11,797 nt of DNA, taken from Sphingomicrobium sp. Lineage in GTDB: Bacteria > Pseudomonadota > Alphaproteobacteria > Sphingomonadales > Sphingomonadaceae. The stretch covers positions 1-11,797 of the forward strand of contig JASLBJ010000212.1 in NCBI GenBank assembly GCA_030146725.1, read 5' to 3'. Below, piece by piece: positions 5,855-11,797 of this stretch (positions within the stretch are counted from its first letter, which is position 1; each line of letters opens with the position of its first letter). The notes beneath the pieces were generated by a model that saw only the letters and a list, made by a program, of their open reading frames with translations, ran no database searches and was not told the origin of the DNA. The translations under genes were made by a program, and so were the position numbers.

Positions 5855-7291
5855 TTAGCCCATCGGCAGGGACAGGCGGGCGAGCAGGCCGCCGAGATCC
5901 TCGCTTTCCTCGAGCGTGACCTTGCCGCCGTAGATCTCGGCGACGTCGCGGACGATGGCGAGCCCGAGCCCGGTGCCCGGCTTGCCGGTGGTGTCGAGCC
6001 GGGCGCCGCGGGTGAACAGCGAGCCGCGGTCGGTCGCGGGGATGCCGGGGCCGTCGTCCTCGACCAGTATGTCGACCATCGCGCCACTGGCCTCGACCGT
6101 CACGAACACTCGGCCGCCACCATATTTTGCAGCGTTTTCAACGAGGTTGCCGAGCATTTCGTCAAGATCCTGGCGCTCGACCCGGACCTGCGCGGTGCGG
6201 TCCCCGGCGATGTCGACCGTGACGTCTTCGTGGAGCCGGTCGACCGCGCGCTGGACTGCCGCAAGGCTGTCCCACACCAGCGCGCGCGCCTGGGCCGAGG
6301 CGCGGCGGCCGATCGCGCGGGCGCGGGCGAGGTGATGGTCGACCTGGCGGCGCATCACCGATGCCTCGCGGCACACGGTGTCGGCGAGGTCGGGCGCCTG
6401 GGCGGTGGCGGCGTTGGTGATCACCGTCAGCGGGGTCTTGAGCGCATGGGCAAGGTTGCCGGCATGGCGGCGCGCTTCCTCGGCCTGCTCCTCGCTGTGC
6501 GCGAGCAACTGGTTGATCTCTTCGGTGAGCGGGCGGATTTCGGCGGGAAAGGCGTGCGACACCCGGGTCTTCTCGCCCGAGCGGATCAGCGCGACCTCCT
6601 GGCGGACCCGGCGGAGCGGCCACAGGCCGATCACCGTCTGCAGCCCGGCGAGCATCAGCAGGCCCGCGCCAAGCATCGCGAAACTTCGCCACAGGGTCGA
6701 CCGAAGTTCGCGGATCTGCTCGTCGATGATCTCGCGCGACTGCGCGACCTGGAAGCGCCAGCGCACTTCGGCGCCGGGCAGGATCGCGTCGCGCTCGGCA
6801 ATCCGCAGCGGCTCGCCGACGAACTCGTCGCTGTCGTAGGTATGGGCCTCCATATCGTGATGTCCGCCAAGGACGCGCAGCCGCCGGTCCCACAAGGAGC
6901 GCGAGGGAAACGTGTCCGCACCCGCTCCCGAGACCTGGAAATAGACGCCCGAATACGGCTCGATGAAGCGCTGGTCGGCGGGCGGGCGGTTGAACCGCAC
7001 CTCGCCGTCGGGGCCGATTTCCGATGCCGCGATCATCGCGTTGAGCACATATTCGAGCTGGTCGTCGAAGTTGCGCACGATCGAGGTCGTCAGCACGCGA
7101 TCGAGGGCAAAGCCGCCGAGCAGCAGCAGGACCACGATCCACAGCGCCGCAATGCCGATCATCCGGCGGGTCAGCGAGCCAATCCCGCGCAGGCTTCGGG
7201 CCGGCGGGAGGGCCGCTGCCGACGGCGGTTTCGACGGCTCTTGGCTGTTCAAGCCGGCCGCCGCCGTTACCGGCGGGGCTTGGCTGTTCAC
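5855..7291 (-). CDS. Membrane sensor histidine kinase (PhoQ/FeuQ-like)
   Basis: The 478-residue product is the sensor of the two-component pair with the regulator encoded just upstream. Order of parts: a Pro/Ala-rich N-terminal tail made by the tandem repeat (residues 1-35), first membrane segment about 44-64, a periplasmic sensor region to about 195, second membrane segment about 203-226, a HAMP-like linker, and the phospho-acceptor box NLAHALKTPL with His282. The ATP-binding domain follows, with the N box around NLVENAAKYGG (Asn386), DDGPGI (412-417) and GTGLGLAIV (439-447). All catalytic motifs are intact. The HALKTP form of the H box is typical of PhoQ-like kinases. The GTG at 7289-7291 is the first possible start after the regulator stop; a TTG at 7250-7252 in the next repeat is an alternative, and the conserved part begins only at about SLTRRM. 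The ligand is unknown. The reading frame is the same as that of the regulator. Confidence 0.9.
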   Translation of the reverse strand: MNSQAPPVTAAAGLNSQEPSKPPSAAALPPARSLRGIGSLTRRMIGIAALWIVVLLLLGGFALDRVLTTSIVRNFDDQLEYVLNAMIAASEIGPDGEVRFNRPPADQRFIEPYSGVYFQVSGAGADTFPSRSLWDRRLRVLGGHHDMEAHTYDSDEFVGEPLRIAERDAILPGAEVRWRFQVAQSREIIDEQIRELRSTLWRSFAMLGAGLLMLAGLQTVIGLWPLRRVRQEVALIRSGEKTRVSHAFPAEIRPLTEEINQLLAHSEEQAEEARRHAGNLAHALKTPLTVITNAATAQAPDLADTVCREASVMRRQVDHHLARARAIGRRASAQARALVWDSLAAVQRAVDRLHEDVTVDIAGDRTAQVRVERQDLDEMLGNLVENAAKYGGGRVFVTVEASGAMVDILVEDDGPGIPATDRGSLFTRGARLDTTGKPGTGLGLAIVRDVAEIYGGKVTLEESEDLGGLLARLSLPMG

Positions 7292-7447
7292 GCGAGCCGC
7301 CGCCGGGACCGGCGGCTCTTGTCCAGTCCAGCCGGCCGCCGGGACCGGCGGCTCTTGTCCAGTCCAGCGGGGCGCCGCCCGAGCCGAGGCTCCTGTCTAC
7401 TCAAGCGGGACACCGCCCGAAGCAGGGCTCTTGCCTCCCGACGCAGG
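7211..7447. repeat. Degenerate 36-39 bp tandem repeats across the regulator/kinase junction
   Basis: The clearest two copies are 34 identical bases at 7299-7332 and 7335-7368, a 36-base period. Read on the minus strand in the kinase frame the units are WTGQEPPVPAAG, WTGQEPPVPAAAR, VNSQAPPVTAAAG and LNSQEPSKPPSAAA, beginning at 7366, 7330, 7291 and 7252. A more decayed unit covers the regulator stop, and the regulator tail repeats PASGG twice (7400-7447). Periods are multiples of three, so unit gain or loss would keep the frame. Confidence 0.85.
7299..7352. other. Two strong GC palindromes between regulator and kinase
   Basis: Each exact repeat copy contains the inverted repeat GCCGCCGG-GA-CCGGCGGC (7299-7316 and 7335-7352). 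In the bicistronic minus-strand mRNA these would form two very stable hairpins in the 105 bases between the regulator stop and the kinase GTG. On the plus strand they are followed by TCTTGT, not a full T tract. They may limit or tune kinase translation or mRNA decay; this role is inference. Confidence 0.6.
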
Positions 7448-8104
7448 AGCATCCTCGAGGCTGTAGCCGAGGCCGCGGATGGTGGTGATGACGTCAGCAC
7501 CGAGTTTTTTGCGGATGCGCGTCACGAACACTTCGATGGTGTTCGAATCGCGGTCGAAATCCTGATCGTAGATATGTTCGATGAGCTCGGTCCGGCTCAC
7601 CACCTTGCCCTTGTGGTGCATCAGGTACGACAGCAATTTGTATTCCTGCGCGGTCAGCTTGACCGGCTCGCCGTCCTTGGTGACCTTGCCCGAGCGTGTG
7701 TCGAGGCGGATGTCGCCGGCGATCAGCTCGGACGAGGCATTGCCCGATGCGCGCCGGATCAGCGCCCGCAGCCGCGCGATCAGCTCCTCGGTCTGGAATG
7801 GCTTGGCAAGATAATCGTCGGCGCCGGCATCGAGGCCCGCGACCTTGTCTGACCAGCTGTCGCGCGCAGTCAGCACCAGCACCGGCATCCGCCGGCTCTC
7901 CTTGCGCCAGCGGTCGAGCACGGTCAGGCCGTCGACCTCGGGCAAGCCGAGGTCGAGGATCACCGCGTCGTAATTCTCGGTCGAGCCAAGGTAGTGGCCG
8001 TCCTCGCCGTCGGTCGCAAGATCGACCGCATAGCCCGCGCCCTCGAGCGTGGAGCGCAGCTGCCGCCCGAGACTGGGTTCATCCTCGACGATCAGAACGC
8101 GCAT
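7397..8104 (-). CDS. OmpR-family response regulator (PhoP/FeuP-like)
   Basis: The 235-residue protein is a DNA-binding regulator phosphorylated by the kinase encoded next to it. The receiver domain (about 1-115) has the acidic pocket VEDE (7-9), the phospho-acceptor Asp51 in LDLGLPEVDG, Thr79 in VLTARD and Lys101 in KPF. A winged-helix DNA-binding domain follows (about 125-218) with LTAQEYKLLSYLM, VVSRTELIEHIYD, the recognition-helix region NTIEVFVTRIRKKLG and TIRGLGYSL. The last residues, with PASGG twice, derive from the tandem repeat and are not part of the family fold. The ATG at 8102-8104 has AGAGG about eight bases upstream. The TAG stop (7397-7399) is followed by an open frame in phase leading into the kinase. 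The regulon is unknown; envelope stress or divalent cations are typical for this subgroup. Confidence 0.93.
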   Translation of the reverse strand: MRVLIVEDEPSLGRQLRSTLEGAGYAVDLATDGEDGHYLGSTENYDAVILDLGLPEVDGLTVLDRWRKESRRMPVLVLTARDSWSDKVAGLDAGADDYLAKPFQTEELIARLRALIRRASGNASSELIAGDIRLDTRSGKVTKDGEPVKLTAQEYKLLSYLMHHKGKVVSRTELIEHIYDQDFDRDSNTIEVFVTRIRKKLGADVITTIRGLGYSLEDAPASGGKSPASGGVPLE

Positions 8105-8413
8105 GCGATTGGCCTCTCAAGCTGCGGATGATTCTTCAACACCCGCGAAGCTGAACGGTTGCTTGGCCGGAATGAAGCCGCTCTGCCCGAATGAGGCGCA
8201 AAGTCCAAGTCGGCCGAATTCATGGGGCTTGGCGGCCCGGTCTGTGCTAGACGGACGAGATCATCGGCATATTCAAAAACAGCAAGCGCCGATCGACCGG
8301 GAGCCCCAGTGCCCCCGCTTGCCAATGCAGGAGCCTTCCATGACAGCAGCCCTTCCACCCCGTTCGGGGACATCTTGCCGCGTCATGCGCGCTCCACTGA
8401 CGAGTGCTGCCCG
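8105..8413. other. Divergent leader region upstream of regulator and small-gene cluster
   Basis: About 310 bases without a conserved protein gene. The left part should carry the regulator promoter; it contains two direct GAATGAnGC copies (8170-8178 and 8189-8197) spaced 19 bases apart. The right part holds a seven-base inverted repeat GCAAGCG/CGCTTGC (8282-8288 and 8316-8322) and a strong ribosome site at 8329-8333 serving a 25-codon ORF. Third-position composition drops here relative to flanking genes, supporting a noncoding leader. No convincing -35/-10 pair was identified. Confidence 0.5.
8282..8322 (+). promoter_or_regulatory. Leader hairpin ahead of the 25-codon ORF
   Basis: GCAAGCG at 8282-8288 is a perfect inverted repeat of CGCTTGC at 8316-8322, with a 27-base G/C-rich loop that may pair internally. 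The hairpin ends seven bases before AGGAG (8329-8333), close enough to affect ribosome access. A smaller CCCC/GGGG hairpin with a GTTC loop follows at 8358-8369, inside the short ORF. Confidence 0.45.
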
Positions 8414-8417
8414 ATGA
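8340..8417 (+). CDS. Short 25-codon ORF, possible leader peptide
   Basis: ATG at 8340-8342 follows AGGAG (8329-8333) by six bases, the best ribosome site in this part of the window. The frame encodes MTAALPPRSGTSC and twelve more residues, ending at TGA 8415-8417, so its stop overlaps the next gene's start as ATGA. Codon third positions are much less GC-rich than in the neighbouring genes, so the peptide itself may not be under selection. A role in translational coupling or attenuation of the downstream small gene is inferred. It could also be a chance ORF. Confidence 0.35.
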   Translation: MTAALPPRSGTSCRVMRAPLTSAAR

Positions 8418-8638
8418 GCCGCGCGATGAACCTTTCGCTGAGCCATGCCGACGTGCTCGCACTGTGCGAGAAGCGCGGCGTTGGAGTCTCGGCGATCGAG
8501 GAGCTTCCGGGCGGCGGCGTGCGGCTCGTCTGCACCAGCTCGAGCGGCGCCGACCTGATGCGGTCCAAGTCCAAGAGCCAGCTGCTCAGCGGTGATCCGC
8601 GGCGCACCGCGCACCGTCCGACGAGGCCGCTCTGGTAG
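8414..8638 (+). CDS. Conserved-looking hypothetical protein, 74 aa
   Basis: I cannot assign a function. The product has an N-terminal helix-like part (LSLSHADVLALCEKRGVGVSAI), a short strand-like part (GGGVRLVCTSSSGADLMR), then a basic, Ser/Arg-rich tail with KSKSQLL and the ending RPLW. I have a general memory of small sphingomonad proteins with this arrangement and C-terminus, but this is not verified. Codon use is typical of the genome, so it is very likely translated. The ATG at 8414 overlaps the stop of the 25-codon ORF; a second ATG at 8426-8428 is possible. Neither has a strong ribosome site of its own, which fits coupled translation. The stop (8636-8638) overlaps the proposed start of the next small gene. 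No membrane segment or signal peptide is present. Confidence 0.7.
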   Translation: MSRAMNLSLSHADVLALCEKRGVGVSAIEELPGGGVRLVCTSSSGADLMRSKSKSQLLSGDPRRTAHRPTRPLW

Positions 8639-8862
8639 AGGCGCAATCGGCCAGCGCCGACATCCTGCGCTGCTGGCATGAATGGTCGATCGATGGCCGC
8701 GAACGGCGCGTCGTGATGGTCATCGAGACCAGCCTCCAGCTTCAGCCGGGCGAGGACGGGTTCGCGCCCGAGCGAATCGATGCGCTGGTCGAGGAGGCCA
8801 CGCGGCGGATGCGCAGCAGCGCAAGCCCGATCGACTCGATCCGGATCATTCCGGCGCTCTGA
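8632..8862 (+). CDS. Hypothetical protein, 76 aa, no conventional start
   Basis: Function is unknown. The frame is open from just after a TGA at 8593-8595 to TGA 8860-8862 and has genome-like codon use, including the stretch WHEWSIDGRERRVVMVIETS and a helix-like ERIDALVEEATRRMRSS. No ATG, GTG or TTG occurs before GTG 8713-8715 and ATG 8716-8718, yet the coding character clearly begins earlier. The best fit is CTG at 8632-8634 with GAGG five bases upstream, overlapping the stop of the previous gene (8636-8638) and suggesting coupling. If the start is at 8713 or 8716 the product is only about 48 residues. The alternate-frame ORF beginning at 8682 is Arg/Pro-rich and is rejected as a shadow. A frameshift separating it from the 74-residue gene is possible but I see no slippery site. 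Confidence 0.55.
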   Translation: MVEAQSASADILRCWHEWSIDGRERRVVMVIETSLQLQPGEDGFAPERIDALVEEATRRMRSSASPIDSIRIIPAL

Positions 8863-8887
8863 CTTGCGATTGCGGGGGCCTCGACCA

Positions 8888-9955
8888 ATGGCATTGCATT
8901 CAGGCCTGTGCCTGGCGCTCGGTATCGCCCTCGTTTCTGCCGGAGGATGCGTGAGCAACAGTGCAGCACCGTCGTTCGAGGCCGTAGGCCAGGTCCATCG
9001 CACCGCTGCCGCGCTCGACGCGCTGATCGCGCCCGACGTCCGGATCGAGAAACTGGCCGACGGTTTCAGCTGGAGCGAGGGGCCGGTGTGGATCGAGCAG
9101 GGCCGCTACCTGCTGCTCAGCGACGTTCCAGCCAACAAGATCTTCCGCTGGTCGGAAAAGGCCGGTCTGTCGGTGTTCCTCGATCCATCGGGACTCGCCG
9201 GGCAGGCGGGCTTTCGCGAGCCGGGCACCAACGGCCTGATCCGCGGCGAGGGCGAAACCATCCTGATGGCCGACCACGGCAATCGCGCGGTCGTCAGGCT
9301 CGATCTCGAATCACGCGCGAAGACCTTTGTTGCGACCCGCTACCAGGGCAAGCGCTTCAACTCGCCGAATGATCTGGTGCGTGGCTCGGACGGGTCGATC
9401 TACTTCACCGACCCGCCCTACGGGCTCGAGGGGCTCGACTCCTCGCCGCTCAAGGAGCAGCCGCATAACGGCGTCTATCGGCTGATGCCTTCGGGCGAAG
9501 TCGTGCTGGTCGACGGCAGCCTGACGTTCCCCAACGGGATCGTCCTGTCGCCCGACGAGCGCACGCTTTATGTTGCGGTGTCGGACCCCGAGGCGCCGCA
9601 GATCCATGCCTACCCGCTCGATGCCGCTGGCCGCGCAGGCAAGCGGCGGCTGTTCGCCGACTTCAGCGCCGACGTTGCGGCGAAGCTGTCCGGCCTGCCC
9701 GATGGAATGGCGGTCGATGTCCGCGGCAACATCTGGGCGACCGGTCCGGGCGGAGTCACCATCCTCAGCCCGCAGGGCGTCCGGCTCGGCCGGATCGATA
9801 CCGGGACGGCGATCGCCAATTGCGCGTTCGGCGAGGACGGTAGAACGCTGTTCCTGGCCTCGAACAACTTCCTCGCGCGGGTCCGGACCCGGATCGCGGG
9901 GCTGCCCCCGGCGACCGCCGCCGCGCGTGCTCCGAAGGGCAGTTCGCCGCGCTGA
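8888..9955 (+). CDS. SMP-30/gluconolactonase-like beta-propeller lipoprotein
   Basis: The 355-residue product belongs to the SMP-30/gluconolactonase/LRE-like family, six-bladed propellers that hydrolyse sugar lactones using a bound divalent metal. Visible hallmarks are SEGPVW with the metal-ligand Glu64, GTNGL, NSPNDLVRGSDGSIYFTDPP with a ligand Asn, the phrase TFPNGIVLSPDERTLYV, and PDGMAVDVRGNIWAT with a ligand Asp. The N-terminus MALHSGLCLALGIALVSAGG leads to Cys21 in a lipobox-like context, so it is probably exported and lipid-anchored. The ATG at 8888-8890 is chosen because it gives this signal; the frame is open further upstream but that part overlaps the previous gene. The start lies 25 bases after the 76-residue gene stop. 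The true substrate is unknown. Confidence 0.9.
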   Translation: MALHSGLCLALGIALVSAGGCVSNSAAPSFEAVGQVHRTAAALDALIAPDVRIEKLADGFSWSEGPVWIEQGRYLLLSDVPANKIFRWSEKAGLSVFLDPSGLAGQAGFREPGTNGLIRGEGETILMADHGNRAVVRLDLESRAKTFVATRYQGKRFNSPNDLVRGSDGSIYFTDPPYGLEGLDSSPLKEQPHNGVYRLMPSGEVVLVDGSLTFPNGIVLSPDERTLYVAVSDPEAPQIHAYPLDAAGRAGKRRLFADFSADVAAKLSGLPDGMAVDVRGNIWATGPGGVTILSPQGVRLGRIDTGTAIANCAFGEDGRTLFLASNNFLARVRTRIAGLPPATAAARAPKGSSPR

Positions 9956-9956
9956 G

Positions 9957-9976
9957 CGCTTCGCCGCGACGAAGCG
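9957..9976 (+). terminator. Possible terminator hairpin after SMP-30 gene
   Basis: CGCTTCG (9957-9963) pairs perfectly with CGAAGCG (9970-9976) around a six-base loop, directly after the TGA at 9953-9955. There is no T tract, so it could instead be a mRNA 3' stabilising stem. Confidence 0.4.
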
Positions 9977-10045
9977 GAGGCGAAACGATCGGCACCAGCA
10001 GCAATCGTCTTCGTTTATTGCAGGAGTGTGTCGCAGGAGAAGTTC

Positions 10046-10231
10046 GTGTCCGAGCAGCGAATCGTAGCCGTGGGCCTGCTGACGTCGCAGGATCTCGAGC
10101 TGCTCGGGTCCAGCTTCACCCGGCTGTGGCCGGTCGACGAGACTCCCTGCTTCACGCAATTGCTGCACGCGATCGACGAGGCCGACCGCGATCTGCACGA
10201 CGCCCGCTCGAGCGGCGGCGCAAGGGGCTGA
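10046..10231 (+). CDS. Small conserved-looking hypothetical protein, 61 aa
   Basis: No function can be assigned. The product is soluble and mostly helix-like, with RIVAVGLLTSQDLELLGSSF, then an acidic stretch (FTQLLHAIDEADRDLHDAR) and a short Gly/Ser/Arg tail. I associate this pattern (VAVGLLT, then LLG, then FTRLWPVDETPCF) with small sphingomonad proteins of unknown role; that is from memory. The GTG at 10046-10048 is preferred because AGGAG lies six bases upstream (10035-10039). A GTG at 10028-10030 in the same frame has an AGGAG ending only one base before it, which is too close. No promoter was identified; it lies about 90 bases after the lipoprotein gene on the same strand and converges with the GH16 gene. 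Confidence 0.7.
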   Translation: MSEQRIVAVGLLTSQDLELLGSSFTRLWPVDETPCFTQLLHAIDEADRDLHDARSSGGARG

Positions 10232-10288
10232 CGGGCAGCGCGCCTTAGCTGGGAGAACACCACGCCCGAACCGGGCAGCGCATCGGGC

Positions 10289-10303
10289 CGCTACCGGGTA
10301 GCG
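10289..10303 (+). terminator. Possible terminator hairpin for the 61-aa gene
   Basis: CGCTAC (10289-10294) pairs perfectly with GTAGCG (10298-10303) around CGG, followed by CTTTC. It overlaps the last codons of the convergent GH16 gene. The T run is short, so efficiency is doubtful. Nearby short copies of GGGCAGCGC occur at about 10233 and 10273. Confidence 0.35.
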
Positions 10304-11196
10304 CTTTCAAGCTTGCCCGCGGGATACTCCCATACCCGGACATAATCGACTTCGAACCGCTGCGGCAGGGCTGCGTCGTCGATCCCCTTTGCTCCGGCCC
10401 AGTCGCCGCCGATCGCCAGGTTGAGGATCAGGTGGAACGGCTTGTCGAACGGCCACGCGCCTTCGCCGCCGGGCTGGTCGTTGGCGATGCGCATGTGCGC
10501 ACGGTCGTCGACCCCGATGGTGATCGCGTGCGGAGTCCAGTGCATCTGGTAACGGTGGAATGCCGAGCAGCTGGTGGGCAGGCTTCGCTGCGCGCCGCGG
10601 TGGGTTCCGCGGCTGTGGTTGAACAGGCCGGTGTGAAGGTTGGCGTGGACGACATTGGGCTCGGACCCGACATGTTCGAGGATGTCGATCTCGCCACCCT
10701 GGGGCCATTGGTGCCTGCCTTCGGGCATCATCCAGAACGCCGGCCAGGTGCCGCGCGCACAGGGCAGGCGTGCACGCATTTCGAAGGTCCCGTAGCGGAA
10801 TGCGGCCTTGCCCTGGGTGACGATCTTGGCCGAGCTATAGTCCTGCTTGCCATAGTCCGGGCGGCCGCGGATCGCTGCCGCGTCGCGGCGGGCCTCGATG
10901 ATCAGGCGGCCGTTCTCGATGCGCAGGTTTTCGGGCCGGTCGGCGGCGTAATACTGCCGCTCCTTGTTGTACCAGCCTTCCTTGTTGCGCGACGTGTCGA
11001 AGGCCCACTTGGTGCGGTCCAGCGCGGGTCCGTCGAACTCGTCGGCCCACACCAGGCGCGGGCCGGGCATTGGGTGGTCGACGGTATAGTTGTTGGCCGA
11101 GAGCTGGCCCGAAGGCTGAGGCGCGGGCTGTGATGCGGGCGGGGATGCGGGCTGGCCGGTGACCTGAAGAGCGGCGGCGACGAACAGGCTGAACAT
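10291..11196 (-). CDS. Secreted glycoside hydrolase family 16 (beta-1,3-glucanase-like)
   Basis: The 301-residue product matches GH16, retaining hydrolases that cleave beta-1,3 or mixed beta-glucans. The catalytic signature [11 protein letters not shown] places the nucleophile at Glu169 and the acid/base at Glu174, with Asp171 between them. Other family features are [17 protein letters not shown] (48-64), [23 protein letters not shown] before the active site, and a closing strand [11 protein letters not shown]. The N-terminus [17 protein letters not shown] is a short signal-peptide-like segment lacking basic residues, followed by a Pro/Ala/Gln-rich linker (17-30). The protein is probably exported to the periplasm or outside. 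The start lies six bases after the SDR stop (11203), so the two genes are likely cotranscribed. Laminarin-type substrate specificity is inferred. Confidence 0.92.
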   Translation of the reverse strand: MFSLFVAAALQVTGQPASPPASQPAPQPSGQLSANNYTVDHPMPGPRLVWADEFDGPALDRTKWAFDTSRNKEGWYNKERQYYAADRPENLRIENGRLIIEARRDAAAIRGRPDYGKQDYSSAKIVTQGKAAFRYGTFEMRARLPCARGTWPAFWMMPEGRHQWPQGGEIDILEHVGSEPNVVHANLHTGLFNHSRGTHRGAQRSLPTSCSAFHRYQMHWTPHAITIGVDDRAHMRIANDQPGGEGAWPFDKPFHLILNLAIGGDWAGAKGIDDAALPQRFEVDYVRVWEYPAGKLESATR

Positions 11197-11202
11197 GGAT
11201 GG

Positions 11203-11797
11203 TTACTCGGCTCTGATGTCGAAACGGCGGGTGGTCGGGTGACTGCTTGCGAGCCCGCCGTCGACGACCAGCGCCTGGCCGTTGACATAGCTTGCCTCGT
11301 CCGAGGCCAGGAACAGCGCGGCGTTGGCGATCTCATTGGGCTCGCCGCCGCGCTGGAGCGGGTTGAGCTCGCCGATGCGGTGGCCGAGGCCGCGGTCGCG
11401 CGCCGCCTGGTAGATTGTCTGCGTCATTCCGGTCTCGATCAGGCCGGGGCAGATCGCATTGACCCGGATTCCCGATCCCGAGAGTTGCTGGGCGGCGGTC
11501 TGGACGAGGTTGATGACGCCTGCCTTGGACGCCGAGTAGGCGGCGCCGCCCGCGCCGGAGCGAAGGCCGGCGACGCTTGCGGTGCAGATGATCGATCCGC
11601 CGCCGCGGGCGCGTAAGGCCGGCGCGGCGTGCTTGATCGCGAGGAACGGCCCGATGAGGTTGATGCGCAGGATCTCGGCCCAGTCCTCGGCGGTCTGCTC
11701 GAGGATCGAGGTCAGGCCGCCCGAGATGCCGGCGTTGGCGAAGACGATGTCGAGGCCGCCGTGGGTCGCGACGGCATGGTCGATCAGGCGGCGGACG
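11203..11797 (-). CDS. Short-chain dehydrogenase/reductase, N-terminus outside window
   Basis: This is an SDR-family NAD(P)-dependent oxidoreductase; 198 codons including the stop are present and the N-terminal nucleotide-binding Gly motif lies beyond the window. Visible motifs in order: [12 protein letters not shown] (NAG motif), the helix preceding the active site ([20 protein letters not shown]), the catalytic serine in [10 protein letters not shown], the catalytic pair YSASK, and [14 protein letters not shown] (the PG motif). The C-terminal region [20 protein letters not shown], followed by Gln-Ala-Leu-Val-Val-Asp-Gly-Gly, is typical of classical SDRs. The ATG at 11425-11427 is internal. 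The substrate cannot be inferred. It sits immediately upstream of the GH16 gene with a six-base gap, suggesting an operon. Confidence 0.92.
   Translation of the reverse strand, partial: VRRLIDHAVATHGGLDIVFANAGISGGLTSILEQTAEDWAEILRINLIGPFLAIKHAAPALRARGGGSIICTASVAGLRSGAGGAAYSASKAGVINLVQTAAQQLSGSGIRVNAICPGLIETGMTQTIYQAARDRGLGHRIGELNPLQRGGEPNEIANAALFLASDEASYVNGQALVVDGGLASSHPTTRRFDIRAE

Noticed and set aside
7211..7447. CRISPR array or transposon end at the 36-bp repeats
   Set aside because: Units are contiguous, degenerate, in coding phase and without spacers or transposase; the palindromes are inside each unit.
1906..7852. Three very long plus-strand ORFs (1906-3711, 3715-5919, 5621-7852; 600-740 codons each)
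   Set aside because: They run antisense to well-supported genes with intact catalytic motifs (PLD, polyprenyl synthase, kinase, regulator). Their translations are Arg/Ala/Asp-rich with no recognisable domain, as expected for the complementary frame of GC-rich genes.
8092..8373. Minus-strand 93-codon ORF upstream of the regulator
   Set aside because: It covers the regulator promoter and start, has no ribosome site or recognisable domain, and does not show the genome's codon bias.
8222..8413. N-terminal extension of the 74-residue protein back to an ATG at 8222
   Set aside because: Codon third positions in this stretch are not GC-rich, it includes AT-rich and rare codons, and the region carries a hairpin and ribosome site in another frame.
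8682..8954. 90-codon plus-strand ORF with conventional ATG
   Set aside because: It is an Arg/Pro/Gly-rich shadow of the 76-residue and lipoprotein frames; those two frames have the genome-like codon use.
9311..10198. 295-codon minus-strand ORF antisense to the SMP-30 gene and 61-residue gene
   Set aside because: Translation shows shadow composition and no family motif, while the plus strand carries clear gluconolactonase motifs.

Overview
The window looks like chromosomal DNA from a high-GC alphaproteobacterium, most likely a member of the Sphingomonadales. This is an inference from strong GC bias at third codon positions, a phosphatidylcholine synthase, a complex I NDUFS4-type subunit, a long-chain polyprenyl diphosphate synthase and several small proteins of a type I associate with sphingomonads. 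No mobile element, phage gene or CRISPR array is visible. Coding density is very high.

Layout. Bases 1-399 hold the 3' end of a beta-barrel protein gene (+). A promoter and tRNA-Glu(CUC) follow at 400-519. A leftward block, read from right to left, contains a phospholipase D family enzyme (3939-2494), a DUF2061 membrane protein (2454-2173), an NDUFS4-type complex I subunit (2066-1785) and UDP-GlcNAc 2-epimerase WecB (1712-570). A 22-bp tandem repeat lies between the DUF2061 and NDUFS4 genes. The phospholipase D gene diverges from a phosphatidylcholine synthase gene (4058-4789, +), whose stop overlaps that of a convergent polyprenyl diphosphate synthase (5799-4786, -). Upstream of the latter on the same strand is a two-component system: response regulator 8104-7397, then histidine kinase 7291-5855. 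To the right are small uncharacterised genes (8340-8862, +), an SMP-30/gluconolactonase-like lipoprotein (8888-9955, +) and a 61-residue protein (10046-10231, +). A leftward pair closes the window: an SDR oxidoreductase cut by the window end, followed by a secreted GH16 glucanase.

How the genes fit together. Most are housekeeping or envelope functions: phospholipid synthesis and turnover (Pcs, phospholipase D), quinone side chain and respiration (polyprenyl synthase, NDUFS4), cell-surface sugar supply (WecB), and envelope sensing (histidine kinase/regulator). They do not form one obvious pathway.

Most unusual points. (1) The regulator and kinase are in the same reading frame, separated by one amber codon and 35 sense codons, and the junction is built from degenerate 36-39 bp repeats with strong hairpins. 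(2) wecB has no ATG, GTG or TTG start upstream of its essential GTRPEAIK motif; a CTG preceded by a Shine-Dalgarno sequence restores a normal-length enzyme. (3) A structured leader with a well-placed ribosome site and a 25-codon ORF overlaps the start of a small gene (ATGA), and the next small gene also lacks a conventional start.
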